This document shows, piece after piece, positions 24,188 to 36,188 of a DNA stretch of 64,000 bases. How positions within the stretch are numbered: the first letter of the stretch is position 1; the number at the start of each line of letters is the position of its first letter. The translations under genes were made by a program, and so were the position numbers. This stretch comes from Drosophila miranda (lineage: Eukaryota > Arthropoda > Insecta > Diptera > Drosophilidae), in contig NC_046676.1 in NCBI RefSeq assembly GCF_003369915.1, positions 6,696,001 through 6,760,000 on the forward strand, in the 5' to 3' direction. The notes under the pieces are model-generated. The model was not told the origin of the DNA and made no database searches. It saw only the letters and a program-made list of their open reading frames with translations.

Positions 24188-27107
24188 GTGCCCTGCGGCG
24201 CTAGCCAAGCAAATATTTGACCCTAAACCAAGCTAAACGAAGCTCGTGTTCAAATATTGACAATGTCCAACAGTTGCCGCTTGCCGCCGAGTACCTGTTG
24301 CCTTATGTCATGACAAATGAATTTGGGTGCTCGCCAAGCTGAGCTGAACTAAAATTAAATCATTCAATCAATTACACTGCACCACAAAGTCAATGTGTAG
24401 ATTGGGCCACTTGAAGACTGAAGAAGCAGGAGTATCCCCGAAATGACCATTTAAGTGGTTGATCATCTACAGCCCACCCCATTCAGTGAGAGCTCCATTA
24501 CGGAGGTAATACTCGAATAATTGCCCACGATCTTGTGTTGTGGAGTGTAGGCAATTGAGACGCCTCGCCAACACATCACTCAGAGCCAAAGCCAGAGCCA
24601 GAGCTAGAGCCACAGCCAGTTAGCGGCTTAGACGGATACGGTAATCTTCCTATAATAGACAGTGTCATCCAGACGAGGCGACGAACTCGTTGTCAATGCC
24701 GTCATCACGCAGGTGTGCCATCAACATCATCTTCATTATCATGATCATCATCGATTATGATGGGGGCGTGTTTGACTGGGACCAGCCCTGTCTTTGCCTG
24801 CTCCCCATATGGAGCGACGCGCCGGATATGCGCACCTTAAAGTGTCAGTCGTTGACTTGCCCCATTGACATTCCGCAGACGTTGCACAGTTGGGCCTGGG
24901 CCCCCTGCCAGCTCCATGCTCTAAGCTCTTTCCTGTCCCAGTCCCAGTCCCAGACCCAGTCCAACAGTGGCTTGGCTTGGCCTGGCCTGGTCTGGCTTTC
25001 TTTGGTGGCCGGAAAGAATTGCAAGCCAACTTCGTTTTATTGCTAATTTTCTGGACAAACATACAAACTATATGCATGAGTCTATAGCCAGCTCTTTCGG
25101 TTGTTGTCCGGTTTTTCGGGGGCAAAGCTGCCGCCATTGAAACGGGTTTCGGGACCGGAGGGGGCTGCGGCTGCTGCTGCTGTTCATTAGCACTGGCTGT
25201 GGAGTGGCAGGGAAAGGCGGCAAAACGAATCCAGTGCGCCCTTGACTGAGTGCCAGGCCACGCCCGTGTCGAAGCGTGCATATGCCCGCTGCCAAGATTA
25301 CGAAATTATGCAGATTCAACATAATTTCTGTGAACCACATTTCAAAATATTTTGTTGTCGTCCCTGTTATTTTTGCTTGCATTGTATTCTCCGTTTCGTG
25401 AAATTGAATTAATTTCGTGATCGTTGTTAATGCGATTATGACTGCAGTTGCGCTGCGTGTCGGTGGCATGTCGGGTTCAATAGCATAAGTGCAACAATAC
25501 GTACAACACAGCTCAGCTTGAACAATGGAAACAACATTCATTGCATTGCCAACTGAATGCATGAATAAGCAACAATGCAACAGAAAAGTTATGCAAATTG
25601 TTATTATTATAAAGTTGGAGTCGAAATGGAATGAAATGGAAATGAAAAGGAATGACGATTTCAGGGGGAGCGCTGGGGCTGATGCGCTACCATTATTATA
25701 TGCGTTTCAAAATGCAATCAAAACTACATAAATGGGATGGGATGGGTCTAAAAATTTCTATGTCTACCTTTCACTTCCAAGTTACAACAGCCATAAGAAA
25801 TACACCGAAAAGACCAAAGAAAAGCGTACAAATTATCAGTCAAGCAAGAAATGATTGCTCCTCAGCGACACTCACACTCGAACCCAGAAACACGCATTCG
25901 CATACGACAAAATTGTTCAATGTTGAGTCATGCCCAAAGAAGAGAAGCTTTTGGGCTTGTCGCGCATGCAAATTGCGTCGTTCGCATGGGAGCGGAGCGG
26001 AGCGTAGCTTGAGGCTGGCTCCACTGGCGGAGTCGAGATCAACTTATGGGGGAACACTTTTGTTCTCAACACTTTTACCCGCACAAATTGAATAAACTGA
26101 AAAACTTGTTTTGCACAAGCGAAATGTGCTTGGACATAATTATAATCTAATTGTTATTTAATTGTACAACGGTTAGTCCATAAGCGCAAGCGTAAGCTGG
26201 GTCAAGTCAAAGTTGATGGGACGTGAGAAAAGCGGAGCCACACGCACATGCCATGTGCTGATAATACTCGCACACAGTCCGCATCGTATCGTATCGTATC
26301 ATATAGGCGGATGGGTCACCACTCCACTCTGCTCTCCCCTCTCGTTCACTCACATAAATAACCGTAACGTGCAGCGGTAACGGTACGTTCGAGTTGGCGC
26401 GCTTGCCTACAAACAGTTAAAAGTGAAATTCGAAAATGACTCAGGAAACGCGAAACAAAACGAAACGAAACGAACGCCGAACCACACCGAACACTCGGAA
26501 ACTAATCTCCGCGCCAGCTGAGCGAGCGCTACGACGGCTGTTTGGCAACTGAAATGGGCTCGGAGCCCGGGCCCCAGACCATGCTTCTGTCTGTCGTTCA
26601 TTTGAATCTTTCGTTTGTTTGTTTGTTTGTAGATTTTGTTGGTTTTCTGGTCGTCTGCCGGGCAGCAAGTTCGCTCGCCCTGACTTTTGTTCCAACAATT
26701 AAGACTTAATTTCTAACTGGCAATGATGCTCAGAGGGAGGGAGCAAGCACCGGCATTTGCATAATTTGATTCCAGCCAAAAACAAAGCAGCCCAGACCAG
26801 ACAAAAATGAGGCCTAACGGTCATACCTTTGTCTGGGCCGCAGGTCTTACGCCTGATAAGAAATGGCTCGAGTGAATGGCAGCTTGGGCTGGAGCTGGCA
26901 CCAGCAGCTGGTTCTAATTAATGTTTCTCATTTTCCTTTATTCAAAAATCAATTTTCATGTTTTCTCTATCTATTGTATAGTGCATTTCATGTTGATTAA
27001 ATCAAATATTTCAGTTAAGGCGCAGATCTTGTCTCTGTCTTGGGATAAACTATGAAATGCATAAAAGTGTACAGCCTTTTCAATGTTTGAAAATAACTTA
27101 ATATCAA

Positions 27108-30100
27108 TTAGGCAACATGGTCGCTAGCTTCTCCATTCAGGGCTGGTGGTTCACCGGGAGCGCAGCCATCTAACACTTCGCCCAGCTGGCCAAGGCGCTT
27201 GATTTGGGCCATTAGATCGGCAATCTCGGGCTTGCAATTGTGGAACTTGCGCAGATACATGTACCCACGCATCATCTCGTTGTCCAGCACGCATCTGTGG
27301 AGGGAATGGCATTAGCTTTCACTATCTACTATCTACACTTCGGTTGCACTCACATCAGAGCAGCCGCTCCAAAGTTTCCCGTCTTCTCCAGCCTCTCCAG
27401 CCACTGATTGATAATGGTTTTTATCTTGGGGTCCGTGGCCGGCAAACTGATGCGGGCATGGACCAAGGCCTCCTTAAAATACTCGTTGGCCAGGAGCAGA
27501 TCGATGGCCTCCCTATGCTGGCCCAAGCTAAAGCGATACGTGGCCGCATGCATGATGTAGCCCTTCTCCTCCATCTGCTTGGCATAGGCTTCGCAACAGT
27601 CTCGCCAAAACCTAAACAAGAAATATGGCGTTTTAGCGAGTGACACACAGGACGTGGCCAAGGACTTACACATAGGACACGGAAGGGGCCACAGCCAGGT
27701 GACCTTCCGTAAGTGTCTTGTTGGCAATGTGCTCCTCTAACTCCTTGCGCAGCTTAAATGTGGATATAGTCAGGCAAAGCGGAGCAATATCCTTCGAATT
27801 GGATTGCTTTAAATTGGTCACTGAAATAGTTTTCTTGTCATTAAAGTTCTGCTTGAGTTTGCATTTCACTTACACTCCATTTCAATTAGCTCCTTGGCCA
27901 TCGCCTTGGTGCCAAACAGCTTAGACAGGAGCACGGATTTGTCAATCTTTTCCGCATCTTCGGTCAGCACAATCGCCAGCTTTCCCAGGGCATTCTTGTT
28001 GAGATCCTTTTGGGCGAGGTAGAGGCAGGTGCGGGTAGTCTATGATTGCAAACAAGATGTAGTTACTGTCATGGCATCCACACGAACTTTGACTTACGGT
28101 AGGGACACTCTCGGGAGCCTGGCTAGAAGACTCATTTTCCTTGCACTTGCGGCACTCGTTTGTGCTCTGGCTAGGCTCTGGTTTCTGGTTGAGGGTCATA
28201 GAGTCGAACATCTCCTGTATTTTTTGGTCATTGGGGTCATTCGTCGCCTCGCGATCTGGGATCACCTCCTGCACTTCACGTGGCCCTCCATGGACCCTCC
28301 TCCTACGTCGATCTTTGCGCTGAATTTTTTTAACCTCTGCTCTGGTGGGAGGTGCATACGGCTGCACCAGGGATTTGGTGGCCCACTTGACATTGAGCAG
28401 TCCATCCACTTTGGAGCAAATGTTTCTATCGTCTCCAGCCAAGGCGTCTTTAATATTGATAAGTTCCAGGGAAATCGACTTGCCAGAGCACATCACGATG
28501 TTCTCATCGGAGGGCAAGAGCATACCGCACCACATGGGGCAGTGGTAGGTTATGGTCAGAGGCGGCTTCTTCGGATCATGAGTGTCCCACATGCACACCT
28601 TTCCCTCGATGTGGAAAGTGAGCAACAGGTTCTTCTGATAATTGCTCCACTTCAGCGAGGTGATCGATCCCTTCGGGTTGCTGGCCGTGAATGTATGGAG
28701 CGTCCTCCAGTTGCGATCCGCCTCCAGAAATTCCAATATTAGGAAATACTTTTCGTGGCCCACAACAGCAAAGACATTGCTCTCCAACGGATTCCAGGTA
28801 ATGTCCGTAATGTACCGAGACAGCAGTGCTGACTGGCGCAGAACTGGGCCCCATCTGGGAATCTGGTCGGGCTTATTTTCGTGCAACTGCAGTACGCCGT
28901 CCTCGGAGCCCAAAAAGAGGAAAGATCCACGAATGCTCAGGAAGCACGTGCGTTCCATTAGGTTAAGAACAGTAACTTCTGTCAAAGAAATGTATAGGAA
29001 AGTTTGTGTGAATATCATTTTAGGAACTGCATTTAAGGCGGAATCGGAAGATTAATTTGCGTGGCCCTTCTAGAATTCTAAGAACCAGATTTAAAAGATT
29101 AAAGATTTTCATAGATATACGGAAATACTCGTATAGACATGACCTTTGCCCCCCAACTGTATTGAGTAACACAGTAGGCTGACGTTTCTAGGAGCAACGG
29201 CACAAACAAATAACAAGCAGCCCTACATTACCTTAATTTCCTAGTTTTCTTCCTTAACAAAGGCAAAAATCAAATTTATTGTTCAGTATTCATAATGCCG
29301 CGACACAGGGCTCTGGAGGAGATAGGGCGACGGATCATGAAGCGCTTCGAACAGCTCGATCTGGATGTGGAGGAGGAGTTCATAATTTTCGTGGTGCAAC
29401 TGCTTGCCCGCGACTTGCGACGGGGCCTGCTCAAGAGCGACCTGAACAAGCATACCTGTGCCATCAACAGTTTCGTGGATGGCATTGTCGAGAGCTATGT
29501 GAGTCCGGTGGATTGCACAATGGCCAACATGAAGATGTCGTGGGTGATGAAGAAGGGTCGCGGCATCGATCTGCAGTACGTAAAGGAGCAATACGAGGAG
29601 AGGTTCCTCAACGAACTGAAGCTGCTCATCGACGACATTCTGCAGTACCCCGAGACCTGCAGCAAGGCGCAGCTGGATCAGCTCTTTGCCAAGATGCAGG
29701 TCTTCATTGTGGCCTGCTACAACCTGGGCTGTCCCAAGAACCACGTGTTGCTTAAGTTGACAGCTCAGGCCCTGAACAGCGTGATCGGGCGTAGCGACCT
29801 GCAGAAATATGTGCTGAAGAAGAAATACCATCGACTAGAGTACCTGCAGCGTCTGGCGGCCACTGTGGGCGGTATAGTCATCTACAACAACGATGGACCG
29901 GATGGGGACCGGGAAAATGTGAGATACAGTGAGTACAGATCATGAACTCCAGTAATCTGGAACGTAAATTCGGTTTTTGCTTTTCCCATCTCAGTCGTTG
30001 GCGACCTGGAGATGGCTCAGAAGAACACGAGCTCTGCCTTCCAGCTGGCTCTGGATGGAGCGGCCAAGATGCAGTCGCTATGCCAAGCGGCCATCGATGA

Positions 30101-33100
30101 GATGATTTACCTGGATCCCAAGGACACAACGATGACCTATCGAGTGCCTCTTGAGCACTTGCAGCGACTCAATCAGTTCACCATCATCTACGCCATGCAG
30201 CAGCGTTGCCTGGACGCATTGCATCGCAGCTATGAGAGCACCGTCTATCTCATTGAGGTGGAGCGAAAGCGCTACGAGTGTGTGGTGGCAAAGATAAACG
30301 ACACGCTGGCCATGCGCACGGCCATCGACTCGGAGCTGATATTCGTAAGTGGCAAGCAGATAGAGTCGGGGTCGGCGTCGGTCCTTCTAACACTCCTCTG
30401 TCCATCCATTAGCCGCACTTTGTGTACATCTCGCAGGTTTGGAGCAATCTGAATAACTTCCTCAATCACGTTGTCGAGCTAAACAAGTTGCGGGAGCAAC
30501 TGGAAATACTGGTGCCCGCTCAGATCAAGGATGCGGCAGAGGCTACAATTGCCGAGCTCAAGGCTTTGCACAAACGCATCAAGGTGCCGCAGAAAACAAA
30601 ATTTCTTGATCGCATAGCCGTCATGACCGACTACCACACGGACGGGAACTTTTGCAGCTTGGCCCAGGCAGATATCAAGGATTTTTGTGCCCTGACCTTG
30701 ACCATAACCAACGGGCTTTTGTTGCCAGCAAAAGTGACGCGAAAGCTCTGCATGAATATGGACATAACATTTGGTTTGAGGGACCACATGTACGCCAGGT
30801 TCACGGAGCTCTGCTTCGAGCAGTTTATACCGGCCTTCAGGAAAGTGATCTTTAATAGTGCCAACTTGGCGTTGCTCTTTAAGCTGGACGAAGCTCTCAT
30901 ATCCCATGAGCTGCAGGACTTGATTGTGGAGCCTCCGAAGCAAAAAGATTTCGCGGGTCAAACCGAAATGGTGGTCACCAATGACTTGTCGGCCTCGAAC
31001 TGGATAAATGTGACATGGAATGTGTGGGACTACCACCGCGAGACCATCCACATGGCAGAGATACGAAAGCGACAGACTCACGATGCCCAGACAAAGATCA
31101 GCTATGGCCAGCGCAATGCCCAGAACCAGACCTACAACACACGACAGCACAAATGAGAAGCGATGCTGAGAAGAGCATCTAACTCACCTGTTTTGGGCCG
31201 GCTTAAATCAACGAAGCAAAGCTTGCGGTTCACAACAAAGTAGATGTAGTTTTCCTGCCACACCAAACTGTAGACTTCTTTCTTTTGGGGCCCTTGAATG
31301 GTTCTCTTCACTTTCATGGTCTCTACGTCGAGAATCGCCACCTATTTTTTAATGTTTATTGATTTATGTACTCTCGATTAAAGTCAAAATAATAACTCAC
31401 AGATCCGTCGTAGGTGCCGCAGGCGAGTTGCAAGCAGTCGGGACTCCAAGCCAGGGAGTAGACGTTGCTACCAATATGGCTAGTAGTGATGGCCGTGCCG
31501 TTCGTGGCCAGTTTGGACAGATCAAAGAAGGCCACGCGACGGTCCGAACATCCCAGAGCGATTCTGGAGAGCGAAGTAGCGGTAAATTAGTTTCTTATAA
31601 AGAAAATTGATAAGTAAGCTTGATGTGTTACTTGTTCATATCATCCGGACACTCGACCATGGCCCGCACTCCAAAGACCAATGAGCTGTAGTTGGTGATT
31701 ATGTGGCCAGTGAGGGGATCCATCAGTCCGGTCGTGCGATTGTTTCTGCACACCCATAGCTGCTGTTTACTGCATTTAGTGGCAAAAGATAGTATGTCCT
31801 TTGTGCCACACTTGTGTTGCTTGTCCTTGTTGATCTTGTAGCGAAGCATTTTTCGATCGTACACCAGTGACCAGAAGGACAACTGATGCCGACCCAGGGA
31901 GACAATGGTGCGGTCATTTAGCCACATGACACTGCAATACTGATCTGTAAAGATATCTAGGGATGAAGATTGTCCAGGGCTGTGTTTTTCATATGGAGCT
32001 CACCTGTTGACTTGCCATTGCTGTAGTTCTTGCCGGCATGTGCGCCCGTGTTCGTATTCCAGATCATCACCACCTCTTCGGCATCAATGGAGACCAGGAG
32101 AATGTCTGGGCGAATGGACGAGTTTATGGAACTCGAAATGATCGACTCGGTACTACTCTCCTCAACCAATGCGGTTTTTAAATCAGGCTCGGGATTCATT
32201 TGAATTTGAGATGTCTCGGGAGCGTGCACTTCGGCCCGGTGATAGATGTGATGCAGCACCTCTCGTTTCGGCTTGGCTGCATCGCCATCGACGATCACGG
32301 CATCGTCGCTGGAGGAGCTGTATTGGATAACCTCCAGACTGCCTTCGGTGGAATCGCTGGGCAGGGCGGCATTCTGATTGTTGCTTGTTGCGCTGTCATT
32401 GTTGCTTATGTTGCTGGCATCGCTGAGGGGACCAGTTGGTTTTGTGGGCTGGCAGTCGTCTAAAGTGACCTCCACACCGCCAACCGCCTCCGAGCGATTG
32501 GATATTATATCCGCTTTAATGCTCTCACAGGCCTCCACAAAATCGAGGGCAGCGGCCCCTGCGGGCTTCTCCAGGCCAACAAAGTCGTCACCGCAATCGT
32601 CGGATGACTTGCGTCGGGCGTCTACTGGCGCCCCGAACTCGCATTCCAGATGATCAAAGTTGTAAATGTCAAACGGATCATCGGATTCGCCTGGCTTGGA
32701 CTTGACCAGCGGAGGGGGTTTGGGTTTTGGTTTGGAAGAGGCTTCGGCTACCTCATCTTCTTTGCGACTGCGCCACTGCTCAGCTCGCGAGGACAACGTA
32801 TCGAGATTCAACTTTTCCTCTTCGAAGGGGAGAGATACCTGCCGCCATGCCAATCCATTGATACAGTTCTTATGGCCACTGAATTTATAAACGATACTCA
32901 TCTTGAGCAGGTCGCAAACTAACACAGCTCCCAACGTCGTGCCCAAAGCAAATACGTTGTTGTTGTAGGGAGAGCAGCGCAGGACTTCGGGGTGGTGATT
33001 GCGCGACGGAATGAATGTGGGACGACGGCAAAAGGTGTTGGAGGCCACACAGTAGATGACCAAATCACTGGCATCTATCGAAAGTATATTGCCGTTGCTC

Positions 33101-33483
33101 ATGTAGCTCATTAGAACGGCAGTTTCAAAGGGACGGCTTCCTCTGAAATTGCGGGCCTCGTGCTGATGTTGATGCGCCTTGTGGCCGCTGACAGCCCCGC
33201 CCATCATGCAGTCCCACACTTGCACACTCAGATCGTCGCCAACTATGGCAAATGGCTGTCTCCCCTTGCCCCACATGGGACTGACATCGAGTGCAATGAT
33301 ATTGAAGCGCGTGGACATGATTTTAACTTGCGACTTCTCTGCAGCATCTGCCGGCTCTGCTGATATGTAGTTTATGCTGCGTACGCCGGCATACAGGAAG
33401 CCGCCGTCTGGTGCTGCAACCGCCAGCGGTATGTTCGTTGCCGGCGGAGTTGGAACATTGTGATAAATTAACTCTGAATACAT
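27108..33483 (-). CDS. rig: Rigor mortis (Gemin5 homologue), WD40 and helical-repeat protein
   Basis: CDS complement(join(27108..27294,27354..27611,27670..27820,27874..28039,28098..28978,31188..31341,31401..31563,31632..31944,32004..33483)), 1250 residues. Start is the ATG at 33483 (MYSELIYHNVPTPP); the upstream in-frame codon at 33504 is GTG and not used. Gemin5 is the snRNA-recognising subunit of the SMN complex; Drosophila Rigor mortis is also known as an ecdysone-receptor cofactor needed for moulting. WD blades fill the N-terminal 900 residues, interrupted by a long acidic Ser-rich insert in the first exon (about residues 230-440) and a basic KKIQRKDRRRRRVHGG stretch later. The C-terminal part is helical (ALVHARISLPATDPKI). 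Its 2.2 kb intron (28979-31187) carries CFAP206 on the other strand. Confidence 0.93.
29295..31156 (+). CDS. CFAP206 (cilia- and flagella-associated protein 206)
   Basis: CDS join(29295..29928,29995..30344,30413..31156), 575 residues; phases agree. CFAP206 is an axonemal protein at the base of radial spoke 2 and the central-pair interface, needed for normal beating of motile cilia and sperm flagella. In flies motile axonemes occur in sperm, so testis expression is expected. The assignment rests on the N-terminal DUF3508-type helical region, the segment CALTLTITNGLLLPAK, and a C-terminal WNVWDYHRETIHMAEIR followed by THDAQTKIS, all collinear with vertebrate CFAP206. It is shorter than some homologues at the extreme C-terminus. 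The whole gene lies inside one rig intron on the opposite strand; its stop codon is 31 bp from the next rig exon. Confidence 0.88.
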
Positions 33484-33579
33484 ATTATTTTGATGAAATA
33501 ACACTGTGCATTTGATTGCAATTACGCGGAGTTTTCTGTGAAATACAAATTGTGCGCTTGTTTTCCTCTGCTTAAGAGT
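33484..33579. other. rig 5' flank up to the inverted-repeat arm
   Basis: Only about 95 bp lie between the rig ATG and the left repeat arm, so the rig transcription start is either here or within the repeat. Confidence 0.5.
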
Positions 33580-33930
33580 ACTTAGCCCACTTAAGCCCCT
33601 CTATTTAAACTTGAGGTAAACAGCCGAATATAATACTGTTTGTAAATTATCCTTGTAGATCTTCCCTCTTTACTTAAAAGAAAACCACGATATCTTTCAC
33701 CCGAACTTCGTTAAAAATATACATTTTCCTTGTTTTCGGTGGTTTATTAAAATACCCTCTTGGTCTACAATGGGTTAATCGTTCTCCGTCAAGGATTGGA
33801 AACCATATCCTCAATTTTGATGTTCGGTCGAATATTATTAGCTATATAGAACATTTAGCCATGCCCACATAATTTTATCCAATTAATGAATCTATTTTCT
33901 ACTTGACCGGCTTATACTTGCTTTTATTGC
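33580..33930 (+). repeat. Inverted repeat, left arm (unclassified interspersed element)
   Basis: Aligns by eye, in reverse orientation, with 38385-38765 over its whole length with small indels. Landmarks shared in order: TTAGCCCACTT, CTATTTAAA, TGTAAATT-CTTGTAGAT, CTTTCAC-CGAACT, TTTTCGGTGG, ATCGTTCTCC, TCGAATATTATTAGCTATAT, GCCCACATA-TTTTATCC, ATTTTCTACTTGAC and TTGCTTTTATTG. No coding capacity or recognised transposase; resembles a non-autonomous element or a segmental duplication. Confidence 0.75.
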
Positions 33931-34053
33931 ATTTTGCGTAGAAAAGGTTTTAGCGAAATAGGTCAAAACAAAAAAACGAAAAAGGATAGTCGTTCATATT
34001 TCTCAATTTAGAGATTTCGTTGAATAATTCTGGCTAACTAAAACCCTTAGTTT

Positions 34054-34152
34054 TGCCCACATCATTTTAGGCCATTGATGAATACATTTTCTACAAAATT
34101 GGTTAGTTTTTAGTCCTTGATTTTATAGTATTTTAACTAAAACAAGGTTTTA
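34054..34152 (+). repeat. Degenerate direct copy of the end of the repeat arm
   Basis: Resembles 33862-33955 in the same orientation: GCCCACAT-ATTTTA, ATTGATGAATACATTTTCTAC, CCTTGATTTTAT and a shared AAGGTTTTA end. More diverged than the two main arms. It abuts the arrow-like pseudogene. Confidence 0.55.
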
Positions 34153-34990
34153 ACACGTCGCGCGTGCTGCGTGTCACACCCCTATGGCTATGCAGTTTTG
34201 GAAACAATTTGGGCAACTGTGACAGACGATGCAGCTCCACGGAACAACGCTCTCCGTTGAAAGTGACCCGTTCCACTCCGGTCTTGTCCTCCAGCCAGTA
34301 CATAGATCTCCCCAAGGCGGCAATGTTGCGAGGCTTTTCCGAGTCCCCGGTATCGTTGACGCCTACGGATTCACCCAGAAAGCTAAAAAGAGGCAACGTT
34401 TTAGGAACACAATTGTGTCACATTTTTGTGACCAATGCTGTTGGATTAGGAGCAGGTCCAGAAGAGCAGCCGCCCATTGATGTCGATTGCAATGTCGAAC
34501 GGCTGTCCGGAGTTGGCCAAGAGGCTCACCTCACAGCATCGCTTGATGCTGTGACTCCTGCCTTCGATCTGGAAAAAAAGGATTTGGGATATTAATCCTC
34601 CTTACCCAGTAAATGTAATGCGAGATCGGATCATAGTCCACGGCGCGGATATTCTTGCCGGACACTGGCATCGGCACATTCGGGCAGTCTGTCGTGTTCG
34701 GCAGCAGTCGGCCGAAGCTGTTCCTCTGGCGTCCTTGGCCAGCTGGTAGTGGGTGGGGCAGGCACAGGTCATGCCCCGTCTGCCGGGCTGGGCCAGGCAC
34801 AGGTGGGAGCAGCCCCCGTTGTTGACCTTGTACTCGGTCGAGATGCGGCCAATGTGCTCCTGGCGCGAGAACAGCAGGAAGGCGGCAGGCAATACGCAGG
34901 GGGTCGCGGGGCCGGTACAGGCAGAGGTGGAGCAGGCCCCATTCCACACGGCACACGCACCAGACGCCAGAATCCTGAAGGCGCCGGCGT
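34150..34990 (-). pseudogene. arr: Broken fragment of arrow (LRP5/6 Wingless co-receptor)
   Basis: The three frames of the minus strand contain pieces of an LRP5/6 ectodomain in order: a frameshifted EGF-like Cys cluster ([20 protein letters not shown]), a second EGF-like module ([17 protein letters not shown]), a beta-propeller start ([16 protein letters not shown]), then RLLFWTC and GVNDTGDSEKPRNIA joined to YWLEDKTGVERVTFNGE. Defects seen: at least two frameshifts, a TAA at 34446-34448 directly after FWTCS, and junctions implying internal deletion of much of two propellers. An intron-like 37 bp insert with GT and AG ends follows YIYW and a second follows the stop, so the copy came from genomic DNA rather than mRNA. 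The intact gene is expected elsewhere. No signal peptide or membrane segment remains. Confidence 0.8.
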
Positions 34991-35159
34991 CCAAACAGCT
35001 GGAACAGCCCCACCCCCAGTCCAGGGTCTGTTCTTCTTCTTCCTTTTTCAATTGTTTTTCAATGAAATTCGTCTTCTGGGGGGCTGAGGCAGGGCGGAGA
35101 AATGGGCCACAACTGCGCCAAAGGGCGCGGGAAAATCTGCCCCACAAATCTAATTGAGA

Positions 35160-35355
35160 TGGCAGTGCTTCGATAAATCACGATTAATCGGTGGTTATCG
35201 ACTATAAAATGTATATCGATGTTGTAATTGATATCGACGCTGCGATACTGGCGTTTGCGTGCGAATGGTCATCAAAGAAGAAAACACAATAACAACGCAA
35301 AAACTCCATCGGGAGAAGAAAAACTGTTTTAAAAAGCACTTTATTGCTATTAAAA
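35160..35355 (+). promoter_or_regulatory. maf-S 5' flank with clustered ATCGAT/CGATA sites
   Basis: Several DRE-like or BEAF-type elements lie close together: CGATAAATC (35171), GTTATCGAC (about 35205), TATATCGATG (about 35212) and GATATCGAC (about 35230). Suggests a housekeeping promoter for maf-S; the exact start is not visible. Confidence 0.5.
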
Positions 35356-35816
35356 ATGGAATCCAAGCGTGAGAGAAGGTCCTCATTGGTATGTTGTTTC
35401 GAAATGTGTTGCAAAAAGAATGAAACCATATTGTATATGGGCTTTTCCAGCCACCACTTTCTCCCTGTCCCATTTCCGACATTACTGATGACGAACTGGT
35501 GACCATTTCTGTGAGAGACCTCAATCGGACCCTGAAGATGCGCGGTCTCAACCGCGAAGAAATCGTGCGGATGAAGCAGCGAAGACGCACGTTGAAGAAT
35601 CGCGGCTATGCTGCCAGTTGCCGAATCAAGAGAATCGAACAAAAGGACGAGCTGGAGACGAAGAAAACATCTGAATGGACAGAGCTGGAGCAAAGGCACG
35701 AGGACAATGAGTTGATACGCATCGAGGTCGGAAACTGGAAGAACAAATACAAGGCCCTTCTCCACTTTGCCGCACATAACGATATTCCCATTCCAAAGGA
35801 ACTAGAGAGCTGCTGA
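35356..35816 (+). CDS. maf-S: Small Maf bZIP transcription factor
   Basis: CDS join(35356..35388,35451..35816), 132 residues. The 11-residue first exon ends in phase 0 before a 62 bp intron. Maf-S is the obligate small partner of CncC (Nrf2) in antioxidant-response gene activation. The extended homology region ([14 protein letters not shown], about residues 20-45) precedes the basic region with the Maf signature [12 protein letters not shown] (about 64-75) and a leucine-zipper-like heptad region. No activation domain, as expected for small Mafs. The C-terminus ends within about 30 residues of the zipper. Interesting in context: the DCAF11/WDR23-like gene 21 kb away is, in other animals, a regulator of the same Nrf2 pathway; the proximity is probably accidental. 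Confidence 0.95.
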
Positions 35817-35862
35817 GACCAATCAAAGGACTCATTCCCAATCCTGTTTCAATAAAAATTTG

Positions 35863-35868
35863 AATAAA
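35863..35868 (+). terminator. maf-S polyadenylation signal AATAAA
   Basis: Second of two AATAAA hexamers (the first at 35851-35856), 35-50 bp after the maf-S stop codon. Confidence 0.65.
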
Positions 35869-36188
35869 ACTTAGCCACATCTACTGTAACAATAGTACAA
35901 TAGCTGGAAACTTCACTTTACTACCTATAATAAATATTGAATACGACGCATTCGGACACCTTGTTTTGCATAAACAATAGCAAGTGCTGGCCATTCGCTG
36001 TGAATGCCAAAACTTTGGGCAACAAAACTCAGCCCAATGCTGGTTATGTATTCATTCTATAGTGTTTTTGGTCCATTCTAACTAAGTGGAATCGAAAGTC
36101 TGGGGATCCGCAGCCCCAACCCGGTATCAGGTGTCCAACAGAGTACTTGTAACTTCACGGACCTGCAACAGCTGCCCGTACCTGACAC
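35869..36188. other. Spacer between maf-S and IMMP2
   Basis: Should contain the IMMP2 promoter and 5' UTR. One weak relative of the 23 bp motif on the minus strand near 36005 (TTTGTTGCCCAAAGTTTT). Nothing else recognised. Confidence 0.5.

Larger units (their letters stand above)
23624..27107. other. Intergenic region upstream of the membrane-protein gene
   Basis: About 3.5 kb. The part next to 23623 holds a GGTTGC hexamer run (about 23636-23668) and, at 24033-24187, two oppositely oriented copies of the 23 bp motif around a GAGA-type palindrome, a good promoter or insulator candidate. Further on: AGAGCC repeats near 24580-24615, CCCAGT repeats near 24940-24962, and CGTAT repeats near 26283-26302. 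The last part probably holds the rig 3' UTR. No gene recognised. Confidence 0.6.

Noticed and set aside
33484-33504. Longer rig start seven codons upstream
   Set aside because: The upstream codon is GTG, not ATG; the first true ATG is at 33483.
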